Assembly: GCA_900554095.1 (NCBI GenBank) | Contig: USGC01000047.1 | Span: 1 to 10,655, forward strand | Source: an uncultured bacterium | GTDB lineage: Bacteria > Cyanobacteriota > Vampirovibrionia > Gastranaerophilales > Gastranaerophilaceae | Direction of reading: 5' to 3' | DNA length: 10,655 bases | Translations under genes and position numbers: made by a program | Part shown: positions 1 to 5,656 of the stretch, in pieces | Layout: each line of letters begins with the position of its first letter | How positions within the stretch are numbered: position 1 is the stretch's first letter | The notes under the pieces: model-generated | Databases searched by the model: none | Seen by the model: only the letters and a program-made list of their open reading frames with translations | What the model was told of the DNA's origin: nothing

Positions 1-326
1 AAAGTGTCGAGTATGCGGTAAAATCTTTGAAAGTGCCTCTGCTTGTGCTTTTGGGACATGACGACTGCGGGGTTATGAAGTATGCGCATGAAAAATTTCC
101 GAATGAACCAAAAGATTATTGTTCACTTTTAAACTGTGTATATCCGGTCTTTGAGGGCAAAAACGACATGGAGCATGCTGATGAAGTTGCTGTTAAACAC
201 ACATATATGGTCGAAAATATTCTTCTTAACAGATCTGAAATAGTTAAAAAAGCAGTTGAAAACGGCGAACTTTACATCGCAAAATGCCACCTTGATCACA
301 GCAGCGGAGTTGTTGAGTTGATCTAG
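1..326 (+). CDS. Beta-class carbonic anhydrase, C-terminal part (5' end outside window)
   Basis: This is the last 107 residues of a zinc enzyme that interconverts CO2 and bicarbonate in the cytoplasm. The reading frame is open from position 3 and ends in TAG at 324-326. The visible N-terminal stretch reads SVEYAVKSLKVPLLVLLGHDDCG, which is the beta-carbonic anhydrase core: a parallel beta strand followed by the GHxxCG motif with two of the three zinc ligands (His and Cys, visible residues 19 and 22). The first Cys ligand and its Asp/Arg dyad must lie upstream. The C-terminal segment CHLDHSSGVVEL matches the last strands of the family. A TTG at 27-29 is not a start, because family similarity continues upstream of it. 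The gene is convergent with the RNase H gene and stops one base before a hairpin that may end its transcript. The family call is firm; the physiological role (bicarbonate supply or pH) is inferred. Confidence 0.88.
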   Translation, partial: SVEYAVKSLKVPLLVLLGHDDCGVMKYAHEKFPNEPKDYCSLLNCVYPVFEGKNDMEHADEVAVKHTYMVENILLNRSEIVKKAVENGELYIAKCHLDHSSGVVELI

Positions 327-370
327 CCTCCCTTGTTAAAGGGAGGGGGACCGCGTTAGCGGTGGAGGGA
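327..370. repeat. Two tandem GTTA-loop hairpins, likely dispersed palindromic repeat and terminator
   Basis: Hairpin 1 is CCTCCCTT (327-334), loop GTTA, AAGGGAGG (339-346). Hairpin 2 is ACCGC (350-354), loop GTTA, GCGGT (359-363), followed by GGAGGGA. Both stems are perfect. The GC-rich block stands out in AT-rich surroundings and lies exactly between two convergent genes. It contains the stop codon of the RNase gene (356-358), so the last four codons of that gene are part of the element. The form resembles the dispersed REP-like palindromes of gut bacteria; copy number elsewhere cannot be seen here. There is no T-run after either stem, so a role as bidirectional terminator or RNA-end protector is possible but unproven. 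Confidence 0.6.
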
Positions 371-1006
371 TAGCTCTTTGTATGTTTTGAAATGCATTTT
401 GCAGACTTCATTCAAGCGCTCATGCCCGTAATTTTTCACAAACTCGCGAGCCGCATCTTTAACTTGCGGGGCGCAGCCTTTCGGGAATTTTATTCCGTAT
501 TCGCTTTCCATCTGCTCAATTTTGTGAACAAACGCCGCCCGTGCCAAAACCGACGCCGCAGCAACAGCAATATCGCTTTCAGCCCTTACCATCTGCCTTA
601 ATTCAATTGATTGGCCTTTTTTCATAAGAGCATTTTTGATAAGGCTTTCATCTCCGAATTTGTCAGAAAGTGCGTAATCGCATTCATTTTTTTCCAAAAT
701 ATTTTCAATAGTGCGGGCATGCCCCCAGGCAAGCAGCCGGTTAAGGTTTTTAATATTAGCGTAAAGTTCGTTGTATCTTTTGTTTGAGATCGCGATTATG
801 GAATGCGGGGCCGCGGCTTTAATCCGGGGTTCAATCGAGAGAATTTTTTTATCAGTCATTTTTTTGCTGTCTTTAATTCCGAGATTTGCAAATATTTGGG
901 CGGTTTTCTCGTCCACAAGAACCCCTGCAACCACCAGCGGGCCGAAAAAGTCGCCTTTGCCTGATTCATCAACACCTATGTGAGATAATAATTTAACTTC
1001 ATTCAT
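356..1006 (-). CDS. rnhC: Ribonuclease HIII-type RNase H2-family enzyme, short form without N-terminal domain
   Basis: This cytoplasmic endonuclease cuts the RNA strand of RNA/DNA hybrids, removing primers and R-loops. The signature DESGKGDFFGPL (residues 13-24) is the HIII version of the family motif (HII proteins usually have DExGRGxxxGP). D13 and E14 are the first two metal-binding acids, D46-S47-K48 is the conserved DSK, and D115 lies in SDKFG. The stretch RAESDIAVAAASVLAR (141-156) and the C-terminal MHFKTYKEL complete the fold. The protein has 216 residues, whereas HIII enzymes normally have about 300, with a TBP-like substrate-binding domain of roughly 80-90 residues in front; here the catalytic domain begins almost at once. 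The start ATG (1006-1004) overlaps the PBP stop as TAATG with GGAG about 11 bases upstream, so translation is probably coupled. HII is the alternative name, but the motif favours HIII. Confidence 0.85.
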   Translation of the reverse strand: MNEVKLLSHIGVDESGKGDFFGPLVVAGVLVDEKTAQIFANLGIKDSKKMTDKKILSIEPRIKAAAPHSIIAISNKRYNELYANIKNLNRLLAWGHARTIENILEKNECDYALSDKFGDESLIKNALMKKGQSIELRQMVRAESDIAVAAASVLARAAFVHKIEQMESEYGIKFPKGCAPQVKDAAREFVKNYGHERLNEVCKMHFKTYKELSLHR

Positions 1007-2763
1007 TAATGCAAACTCTCCGGAACTGCCATTGGTATAGGAACAGGTGCTGTATTTTTTGCCGGAGCAGGCGTTGGCGCCGGCTGATTGTTTGCTGAAG
1101 ACTGGTTTTGTTTGAAATTCTTTACAACATCCGATGGTGTAACTGCCGGTTCTGTATGATTTTGCGGAACTTCAGTTTCAGCATTCACATCTTGAGTGGC
1201 TTGAGTTTCCTCTTCTTTCGGCTTAGCATCTAGTTTCACGGTATCAACTTTGGATTTTCCGCTTAACTCAATATCCGGATAATCAAACTCAGCGTTTCCA
1301 AAAGGTTCAGTCGCGACTTTCATAATATCGCGCCAGATAAGGGCAGGAATGGTACCGCCCTGAACGGATTTTGCGTTGTCAGTGTTATCGTCGTTTCCGA
1401 CCCAGACGCCTGTAACAACGTTTGGCGTGTAGCCGATGAAGCTTGCGTCTTTATAATCGTCTGTTGTACCAGTTTTGCCCGCTGCGGGTTTTCCGATGTT
1501 GGCAGCAGCACCGGTGCCGCTTTTGATTACATTTTTAAGCATTGCAGTCATGATAGCCGCAGTGTTGTAGCTTAATTGGTGTGAAACCTTTAATTTTGGG
1601 GCTTGGTAAACGACTTTTCCGCGAGAAGTTTCGACGCGTTCGATTGCGTAAGGCTGAACAACGTAGCCGCCGTTTGCGAATGCACCGTATGCGCGTGTAA
1701 TTTCATATAACTTAACTCCGTTTGAGCCGAGCGCGATTGTGTAGTCATAAGCAATAGGAGTTGTAATTCCTAAAACTCTTGTTATTTGAATGACAGGGCG
1801 TATTCCGACATCTTTTATAAGCCTTGCAGCACAGACGTTTGATGAAACTGTAAGTGCTTTATAAAGCGGGATTTTGCCTCTGTATTTGCCGCCGTAATTC
1901 CGTGGAGACCAGTCGCCAATGGTTACGGGCGAATCGTCAATGAGGTCGTTTGGTTTATAACCTTTTTCGATAGCGGCTGCATAGACAAACGGTTTGAACG
2001 CCGAGCCTGGCGGTCGTACTGCCTGAACGCGGTCATACTGGCTTTTTGTGTAATCTCGTCCGCCTGCATATGCCAAAATTCTTCCGTCCACAGGGCTGAA
2101 TGAAAAGACTGCGGCCTGCTGGTTGTTTCCGCGAAGCCCGTAGTTGTTAAGATTTTTTATAATAGCTTCGTTAGTTTTCTGCTGGGTTTTGTAATCAAGC
2201 GTGGTGATGATCTTGTAACCGCCTTGAGAGATATCTGTTTCGTCAAAACCGAGTTTTTCAAGTTCCTTAATTACATAATCACAAAAATACGGGGCCTTGT
2301 TGGTAGTGTAATACCGTGGCATAGTACTCAATTTAACCTTAGCTTCCTTGGCATTTTCGTACTGTTCTTTTGTAATGTATTTCATCTTGTACATTCTCAA
2401 AAGCACTTGATTGCGGCGCTGCACGGCTAAATCGAGATTGTTGAACGGCGAATAAACCGACGGTGCCTGCGGAAGCCCGGCAATCAGCGCTAATTCAGGC
2501 AGCGAAAGTTCTTTTAATTTTTTATTAAAATAGATTTCGGCAGCCCCCTCAACGCCGTAGGCTCCTGAGCCAAGATAAACGTTATTCATATACATTTCAA
2601 GAATTTGGTCTTTGGAAATAGTTTTTTCAATTCTTGCTGCGATTACAAGTTCTTTTAACTTGCGGTCAAAAGTTTTTTCATTAGAAAGGAAAAGAATTCT
2701 GGCTAACTGTTGTGTAATTGTGCTTGCGCCCTGGACTACGCGGCCTGCAAGAACGTTTTGCAC
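1006..2763 (-). CDS. PBP1A C-terminal fragment: rest of glycosyltransferase, transpeptidase and Pro-rich tail
   Basis: This open stretch follows the TAG, counted in full-length residues from the GTG at 130. GT51 motif 2, QGASTITQQLAR, is at 140-151, and EMYMNNVYLG follows (from about 185). The transpeptidase has SAFK (383-386, nucleophile Ser383), SSN (436-438) and KTG (559-561), so all three penicillin-binding motifs are intact. The last 70 residues are an acidic then Pro/Ala-rich tail (for example PAPTPAPAK) of low complexity. The GTG is an ORF boundary, not a credible start: it has no membrane anchor, no good ribosome site, and would omit the catalytic Glu. It is best read as the second part of one interrupted gene. 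Confidence 0.8.
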   Translation of the reverse strand: MQNVLAGRVVQGASTITQQLARILFLSNEKTFDRKLKELVIAARIEKTISKDQILEMYMNNVYLGSGAYGVEGAAEIYFNKKLKELSLPELALIAGLPQAPSVYSPFNNLDLAVQRRNQVLLRMYKMKYITKEQYENAKEAKVKLSTMPRYYTTNKAPYFCDYVIKELEKLGFDETDISQGGYKIITTLDYKTQQKTNEAIIKNLNNYGLRGNNQQAAVFSFSPVDGRILAYAGGRDYTKSQYDRVQAVRPPGSAFKPFVYAAAIEKGYKPNDLIDDSPVTIGDWSPRNYGGKYRGKIPLYKALTVSSNVCAARLIKDVGIRPVIQITRVLGITTPIAYDYTIALGSNGVKLYEITRAYGAFANGGYVVQPYAIERVETSRGKVVYQAPKLKVSHQLSYNTAAIMTAMLKNVIKSGTGAAANIGKPAAGKTGTTDDYKDASFIGYTPNVVTGVWVGNDDNTDNAKSVQGGTIPALIWRDIMKVATEPFGNAEFDYPDIELSGKSKVDTVKLDAKPKEEETQATQDVNAETEVPQNHTEPAVTPSDVVKNFKQNQSSANNQPAPTPAPAKNTAPVPIPMAVPESLH

Positions 2764-2781
2764 AGTTGAGCGGGCAAGACC

Positions 2782-3150
2782 CTAAATATCATATCCGTGA
2801 TGGTTATAAAAGTTCTTGTCCTCTGTTGCAATAAGCGCGTGTATAAAGTCTTCCGGAACATTTTTTATATCAACACGTGAATAGGTATATGCTGTAAAGG
2901 TTTTGATAATTTCGCCGTCCGCCGAGTAGAATTTAGTAACAATGTTAGGCTTGAATTCTTCAAGGTTATGGATAGGCGAAAGCGATGACAAATAAAGGTT
3001 AAACGAAACCCCCGCCGCCAAAAGAAATGCGATTGACAATATAAATATTGATTTTATAGTATTGAAAAAGCCGTTTTCTTTCTTGCTAATATTAGATTTT
3101 GCAAATTCTTTTGCACTCATTCTTGAATTAGTACGTTTTATTTTTACCAT
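2782..3150 (-). CDS. PBP1A N-terminal fragment: anchor and start of glycosyltransferase
   Basis: This is the 122-residue piece before the TAG. Residues 1-27 are basic and cytoplasmic. About 29-56 form one hydrophobic signal-anchor (FFNTIKSIFILSIAFLLAAG and onward). Residues 57-100 are the usual linker ending in the strand TKFYSADGE. EDKNF (110-114) is GT51 motif 1 with the catalytic Glu110, followed by HHG (117-119). Without the downstream half it cannot form the lipid II site. If the stop is real, this would be a membrane stub. Confidence 0.8.
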   Translation of the reverse strand: MVKIKRTNSRMSAKEFAKSNISKKENGFFNTIKSIFILSIAFLLAAGVSFNLYLSSLSPIHNLEEFKPNIVTKFYSADGEIIKTFTAYTYSRVDIKNVPEDFIHALIATEDKNFYNHHGYDI

Positions 3151-3181
3151 CTTGTATTAATATCCCTTCTATACTCTAACA

Positions 3182-3210
3182 ATTTTAGTATAAAATTAAT
3201 ATATAAGCAA
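3182..3210 (-). promoter_or_regulatory. Probable sigma-70-type promoter of the PBP1A-RNase operon
   Basis: On the minus strand TTGCTT (3210-3205) is followed after exactly 17 bases by TAAAAT (3187-3182). The -10 box matches the consensus at 5 of 6 positions and the -35 box at only 3. Start of transcription would be about 3175, leaving a leader of roughly 25 bases with AAGGG before ATG 3150. The AT-rich region weakens the specificity of the call. Confidence 0.4.
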
Positions 3211-3228
3211 ATTATTGCGAATTTAAGA

Positions 3229-3234
3229 TATAAT
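3229..3234 (+). promoter_or_regulatory. TATAAT -10 box 7 bases before the YkgJ-type gene start
   Basis: A perfect TATAAT ends 7 bases before ATG 3242, so the expected transcription start falls on or next to the ATG. There is no Shine-Dalgarno-like purine run before the ATG, and no convincing -35 box at 16-18 bases. Together these point to a leaderless mRNA, or to a chance match in AT-rich DNA. Confidence 0.4.
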
Positions 3235-3241
3235 ATTTAAT

Positions 3242-3634
3242 ATGCTGGACTTTTTGTTTTCGATAATAAATGAAATACGCTCGAATTTCGTACCTGAAAA
3301 AGTTAGTTACGAAATCACTGGACAATGCAAAAAATGCGGGCGCTGCTGCAATTACATGTACAGCGTGGACACTTACACGGAAAAGGAATTCAAAATTATG
3401 CAGTTTCTTTTTCCGAAATACAAAAGGTTTTATATTAAGGGCAAAGACGAATATGGCAATTTTATTTTTGCCTGCAAACTTGTAACAAAAGAGGGCTTGT
3501 GTTCGGATTACAAAAACCGCCCTGCAATGTGCCGCAATTATCCTGTTAAAAAATTGTATTTCCCTGCAAAACTTCACGATGGCTGCGGTTACAAGGTTAA
3601 TATCAAAACTTTCAAAGACTATTTGAAAAAATAA
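3242..3634 (+). CDS. YkgJ-family cysteine-cluster protein (putative zinc/iron-chelating domain)
   Basis: This is a 130-residue soluble protein of the YkgJ/UPF0153 family, thought to bind zinc or an iron-sulfur cluster; the biochemical role of the family is not established. The hallmark CxxCxxCC is C29, C32, C35, C36 (CKKCGRCC). The other family cysteines follow in the expected order: C78 (FAC), C87 (LCSDYKNRP), C97 (MCRNYP) and C115 (DGCGY). The spacing C-x(2)-DY-x(2)-RP-x-MCRxYP is typical. The length is near the family norm, with no signal peptide or membrane segment. ATG 3242 is chosen because the frame has no in-frame start upstream and the conserved part begins shortly after it. It lacks a ribosome site (see the promoter entry). 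The HxlR gene follows after 54 bases, with a promoter-like sequence overlapping this gene's end, so the two are probably separate units. Confidence 0.82.
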   Translation: MLDFLFSIINEIRSNFVPEKVSYEITGQCKKCGRCCNYMYSVDTYTEKEFKIMQFLFPKYKRFYIKGKDEYGNFIFACKLVTKEGLCSDYKNRPAMCRNYPVKKLYFPAKLHDGCGYKVNIKTFKDYLKK

Positions 3635-3650
3635 TTTTTTATGCTATCAT
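3623..3650 (+). promoter_or_regulatory. Possible extended -10 promoter of the HxlR-DtxR pair
   Basis: TTGAAA (3623-3628, 5 of 6 consensus) is followed by 16 bases and TGC-TATCAT (3642-3650), an extended -10 box. It overlaps the last codons of the YkgJ-type gene. A weak dyad downstream, TTAGT (3659-3663) and ACTAA (3675-3679) separated by 11 bases, would lie just after the transcription start. It could be an operator, though five-base arms in AT-rich DNA are little evidence. Confidence 0.4.
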
Positions 3651-3688
3651 AAGCTTACTTAGTTACAAAAATATACTAATGAGGAAAT

Positions 3689-4039
3689 ATGCGCTTAAAA
3701 GACCTTCCGAAATGTCCGGTTGAAACTACTTTGAGAATGATTGGTGAAAAGTGGAAAATCCTTATTATACGAGAGCTTCTCAGCGGTACAAAACGTTTTG
3801 GCGAATTGAAAAAATCCGTCGGAACAATTTCTCAAAAAGTTCTTACCACAAACCTGCGCCTTATGGAGGAAGACGGACTTATTGAACGCAAAGTGTACGC
3901 CCAAGTCCCGCCAAAAGTCGAATACACCCTAACCGACATTGGATACAGCCTTGCGGCAGTGCTTGACGCGATGGCTGAATGGGGCAGCGGATACAGGCAG
4001 TTTTTGAAAATTTTGGAAAAACAAGAGCGAAAGGGTTAA
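3689..4039 (+). CDS. HxlR-family winged-helix transcriptional regulator
   Basis: This 116-residue DNA-binding protein normally acts as a dimer. The family opening CPVETTLRMIGEKWKILIIRELL (from C9) is unmistakable: a Cys near the N-terminus, then the first helix with GxKW. RFGELKKSVGTISQKVLTTNLRLMEEDGLIERKV (37-70) holds the recognition helix and the start of the wing, followed by PPKVEYTLTDIGYSL (79-93) with the typical EYxLTxxG. C9 sits where several HxlR proteins (HypR/YodB group) have a redox- or electrophile-sensing Cys, so a thiol-stress signal is plausible but not shown. GAGG lies 4 bases before the ATG. The DtxR-family gene begins 4 bases after the stop, so both are probably on one transcript. 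Confidence 0.88.
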   Translation: MRLKDLPKCPVETTLRMIGEKWKILIIRELLSGTKRFGELKKSVGTISQKVLTTNLRLMEEDGLIERKVYAQVPPKVEYTLTDIGYSLAAVLDAMAEWGSGYRQFLKILEKQERKG

Positions 4040-4043
4040 GAAT

Positions 4044-4472
4044 ATGGAAAAGTTGTCTCACAGCCAAGAGGATTACCTTGAGGAAATCTATAATCAGGTT
4101 ATAAAGTCAGGCTGCGCAAAGGTTACGGATATTTCAAACGCGCTCAATGTCAGAAAAGCCTCCGTAACAGGCGCCTTGAATTCTCTTGCTGCCAAAAAAC
4201 TTATAAATTACGAACCCTATTCAAAAATCACCCTTACACAAGAGGGCGAAAACCTTGCGCGCGAAATTGTCAACAAACACAACGGCCTATGCGATTTTTT
4301 CATAAATATTCTGAACCTTTCGCCTTTTGAAGCGGCAGAAAATGCTTGCAAAATGGAGCACATTGTTTCGGAAAAATTCTTTGATAATTTTTCAAAATTC
4401 TCTGATTTTATAAGTGAATATTCACGCTTAAATCCTGATTTTATCGAGAAATATAAAAAGCTTATAAAATAA
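4044..4472 (+). CDS. DtxR/MntR-family metal-dependent transcriptional regulator
   Basis: This 142-residue dimeric repressor senses Fe2+ or Mn2+. The N-terminal winged helix (1-75) includes SHSQEDYLEEIYNQV, KVTDISNALNVRKASVTGALNSL and ITLTQEGENLA. The dimerisation and metal-binding helices follow (76-140). The ligand positions form a mixed set: D10 and E13 match MntR D8/E11, H79 matches MntR H77, and C102, E105 and H106 (ACKMEH) match the DtxR primary-site Cys/Glu/His rather than MntR E99/E102/H103. Iron or manganese therefore cannot be decided from sequence. There is no C-terminal SH3-like FeoA domain, as in MntR-length members. AAGGG at 4031-4035 gives an 8-base spacing and overlaps the end of the HxlR gene, suggesting coupled translation. 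A palindrome 40 bases downstream (4512-4529) is a candidate operator for this protein. Confidence 0.88.
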   Translation: MEKLSHSQEDYLEEIYNQVIKSGCAKVTDISNALNVRKASVTGALNSLAAKKLINYEPYSKITLTQEGENLAREIVNKHNGLCDFFINILNLSPFEAAENACKMEHIVSEKFFDNFSKFSDFISEYSRLNPDFIEKYKKLIK

Positions 4473-4485
4473 TTCGTACGAGGGC

Positions 4486-4514
4486 TTGACAAATAAGTTT
4501 GTTTGGATTAATGT
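4486..4514 (+). promoter_or_regulatory. Promoter-like TTGACA with weak -10 before the 345-residue gene
   Basis: A perfect TTGACA (4486-4491) is followed after 17 bases by TAATGT (4509-4514), a poor -10. The palindrome at 4512-4529 overlaps this -10, so a bound repressor would block RNA polymerase. It lies in the 81-base gap between the DtxR-family gene and the next start. Confidence 0.45.
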
Positions 4515-4529
4515 TAGCCATGCCTAACA
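4512..4529 (+). promoter_or_regulatory. 18-bp near-palindrome, candidate DtxR-family operator
   Basis: TGTTAGCCATGCCTAACA is its own reverse complement except for one C/C pair (4518/4523). The arms TTAG and CTAA resemble known DtxR/IdeR-type boxes, whose core is TTAGG...CCTAA. It lies directly behind a DtxR-family gene, overlaps a -10 position, and ends 24 bases before the next ATG. Identity as an operator is inferred; the symmetry is seen. Confidence 0.5.
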
Positions 4530-4553
4530 AATTGTAAATTAACAGGACGCCTT

Positions 4554-5591
4554 ATGAAAATTATTACAATAGCGAAATACATTGACCAACCCGCAATTTT
4601 GAGTAAACTTCACGCAAAAATGCCGGCAGCACTCTGCACAGTCGGTGCAGGCGTTTGGGGTTATGAAACGTTTTGCAAACAAAAAGATACAAAAAACAAA
4701 GACCGCCGTGCTTTCAAAAACGCCGTTACAATAGGCAGCACAGTCGCAGCTTCATTGATAGGCGCCAAAGGCCTGAAAATAGGCGGCAAAAAGATTTTCA
4801 ATGGACTTATGGAGACCATGCCGCTTAAAGAAGTCCTAAAAAATCAGGCAAAAGCCATTGATGATTATATTTCTAAATCCAAGGACAAAAACAGTACTTT
4901 CAACATTACTTTGGAAAATGCGAAAAACAGAAAATTCACCCTGAAAGAAATCGAAACTATTTTCAAAAAACTTCCCAAAACCCAAGAAGGTAAAGAGCTT
5001 TTGCATAAAATTCTCCCTGAACCTGAAAATCTTAATTCAAAAGAGATTTTTTCAGAAATCGGGCGGCTTTCAACCATAGGGTTTATACCGGTGGCAGGCG
5101 GTGTTGCAGGCGGGCTTGCGGCAGATGCTTTGACCGGAACACAAAATAAGAAAAGTACTGCAAATAAAGTTAAAGAGGGAGTTTATCAATATCTTGCAAA
5201 TATTTTTCTTTGTAATGTTGGCGCGGGCGCTGCGTTGTTTACGGCCGAAAGCCTTGTGAAAGGTAAGTTTATTAAGCCTTTAACCCCGGTAAAAAAGCTG
5301 GCAGTTATTCTTTCTGGAATTACAGCCACCGGAATTATCGGAGGCAGCCTAATTGCGAACTATCTTTCCAAAAAGTTCATTGACCCAATCTTTGGCCAAA
5401 AACACAAAAAACACGAAAAGATATACAGCGAAAGAAAGCCGGAACCTCTTGATATAGCGCTTCATGCAGATGATATTGCAACAGCCGGGGTGCTTTCGGG
5501 CTTCAAATGGATTGAACCGGCACTTCCGATAATGTATTTTGTCTCAGGTTACCGTGCAGGAATAGGTTACCGCAACAATCATCATAAGTAA
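4554..5591 (+). CDS. Uncharacterised Gly/Ala-rich, probably membrane-associated protein
   Basis: I do not recognise this 345-residue protein. AGGA (4544-4547) is 6 bases before the ATG. It has several weakly hydrophobic, glycine-rich segments that could cross or enter a membrane: about 22-38 (AALCTVGAGVWGY), 56-72 (AVTIGSTVAASLIGAKG), 172-194 (STIGFIPVAGGVAGGLAADAL), 211-230 (YLANIFLCNVGAGAALF) and 247-269 (LAVILSGITATGIIGGSLIA). Residues 85-165 are a charged, Lys/Glu-rich helical stretch, and 272-299 is strongly basic with a KHKKHEK run. The C-terminus ends YRNNHHK. No catalytic motif or signal peptide is evident. A membrane-remodelling, pore or surface role could be imagined from glycine-zipper-like segments, but nothing shows it. 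The candidate DtxR-type operator upstream suggests metal-dependent expression. Composition and codon use look like those of the neighbours. Confidence 0.7.
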   Translation: MKIITIAKYIDQPAILSKLHAKMPAALCTVGAGVWGYETFCKQKDTKNKDRRAFKNAVTIGSTVAASLIGAKGLKIGGKKIFNGLMETMPLKEVLKNQAKAIDDYISKSKDKNSTFNITLENAKNRKFTLKEIETIFKKLPKTQEGKELLHKILPEPENLNSKEIFSEIGRLSTIGFIPVAGGVAGGLAADALTGTQNKKSTANKVKEGVYQYLANIFLCNVGAGAALFTAESLVKGKFIKPLTPVKKLAVILSGITATGIIGGSLIANYLSKKFIDPIFGQKHKKHEKIYSERKPEPLDIALHADDIATAGVLSGFKWIEPALPIMYFVSGYRAGIGYRNNHHK

Positions 5592-5625
5592 TTGCTCATT
5601 TGACGGATAAATATATTCAGGTTTG

Positions 5626-5634
5626 TGATATATT
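5626..5634 (+). promoter_or_regulatory. Possible extended -10 promoter of the reductase-amidase operon
   Basis: TGA-TATATT (5626-5634) is an extended -10 box 22 bases before ATG 5657. A TTGACG at 5600-5605 is too far away (23 bases) to act as its -35. The gap to the preceding gene is 65 bases. Confidence 0.35.
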
Positions 5635-5656
5635 TAATTTAAAAAGGAGAGCTTTT

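Larger units (their letters stand above)
1006..3150 (-). pseudogene. Class A penicillin-binding protein (PBP1A type) interrupted by one in-frame TAG
   Basis: The whole gene would encode 714 residues of a bifunctional peptidoglycan synthase: an inner-membrane anchor, a GT51 glycosyltransferase that polymerises lipid II, and a transpeptidase that crosslinks the strands. Codon 123 is TAG (2784-2782). The frame is identical on both sides (3150 and 2763 differ by 129 whole codons) and the family alignment continues through it: HHGYDI, stop, GLARSTVQNVLAGR, as in HHGVDxxGI of PBP1A. There is therefore no frameshift, only a single nonsense codon. TAG is used as a normal stop by three other genes here, so general recoding is unlikely. 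The explanation may be a sequencing or assembly error, strain-level inactivation, or suppression. An AGGG about 13 bases upstream of ATG 3150 is the likely ribosome site. The gene shares an operon with the RNase gene. Confidence 0.85.

Noticed and set aside
27..29. TTG start for a short carbonic anhydrase
   Set aside because: The frame and family similarity continue upstream to the window edge, so the gene is cut by the window.
2782..2784. TAG recoded as an amino acid (alternative genetic code or pyrrolysine)
   Set aside because: Carbonic anhydrase (324-326), the amidase (7307-7309) and ZorA (9383-9385) all end in TAG at sensible places, and no recoding element or pyrrolysine gene is visible.
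3212..3577. 121-codon minus-strand frame opposite the YkgJ-type gene
   Set aside because: The plus strand carries a clear cysteine-cluster protein; the minus frame is its antisense shadow.
3659..3679. TTAGT/ACTAA dyad as an HxlR operator
   Set aside because: Five-base arms separated by 11 bases in AT-rich DNA are likely by chance; kept only as a remark with the promoter.
5600..5656. Earlier TTG start for the aldo/keto reductase
   Set aside because: It would add 19 residues unlike the family and lies before the AAGGAG and ATG at 5644-5659.
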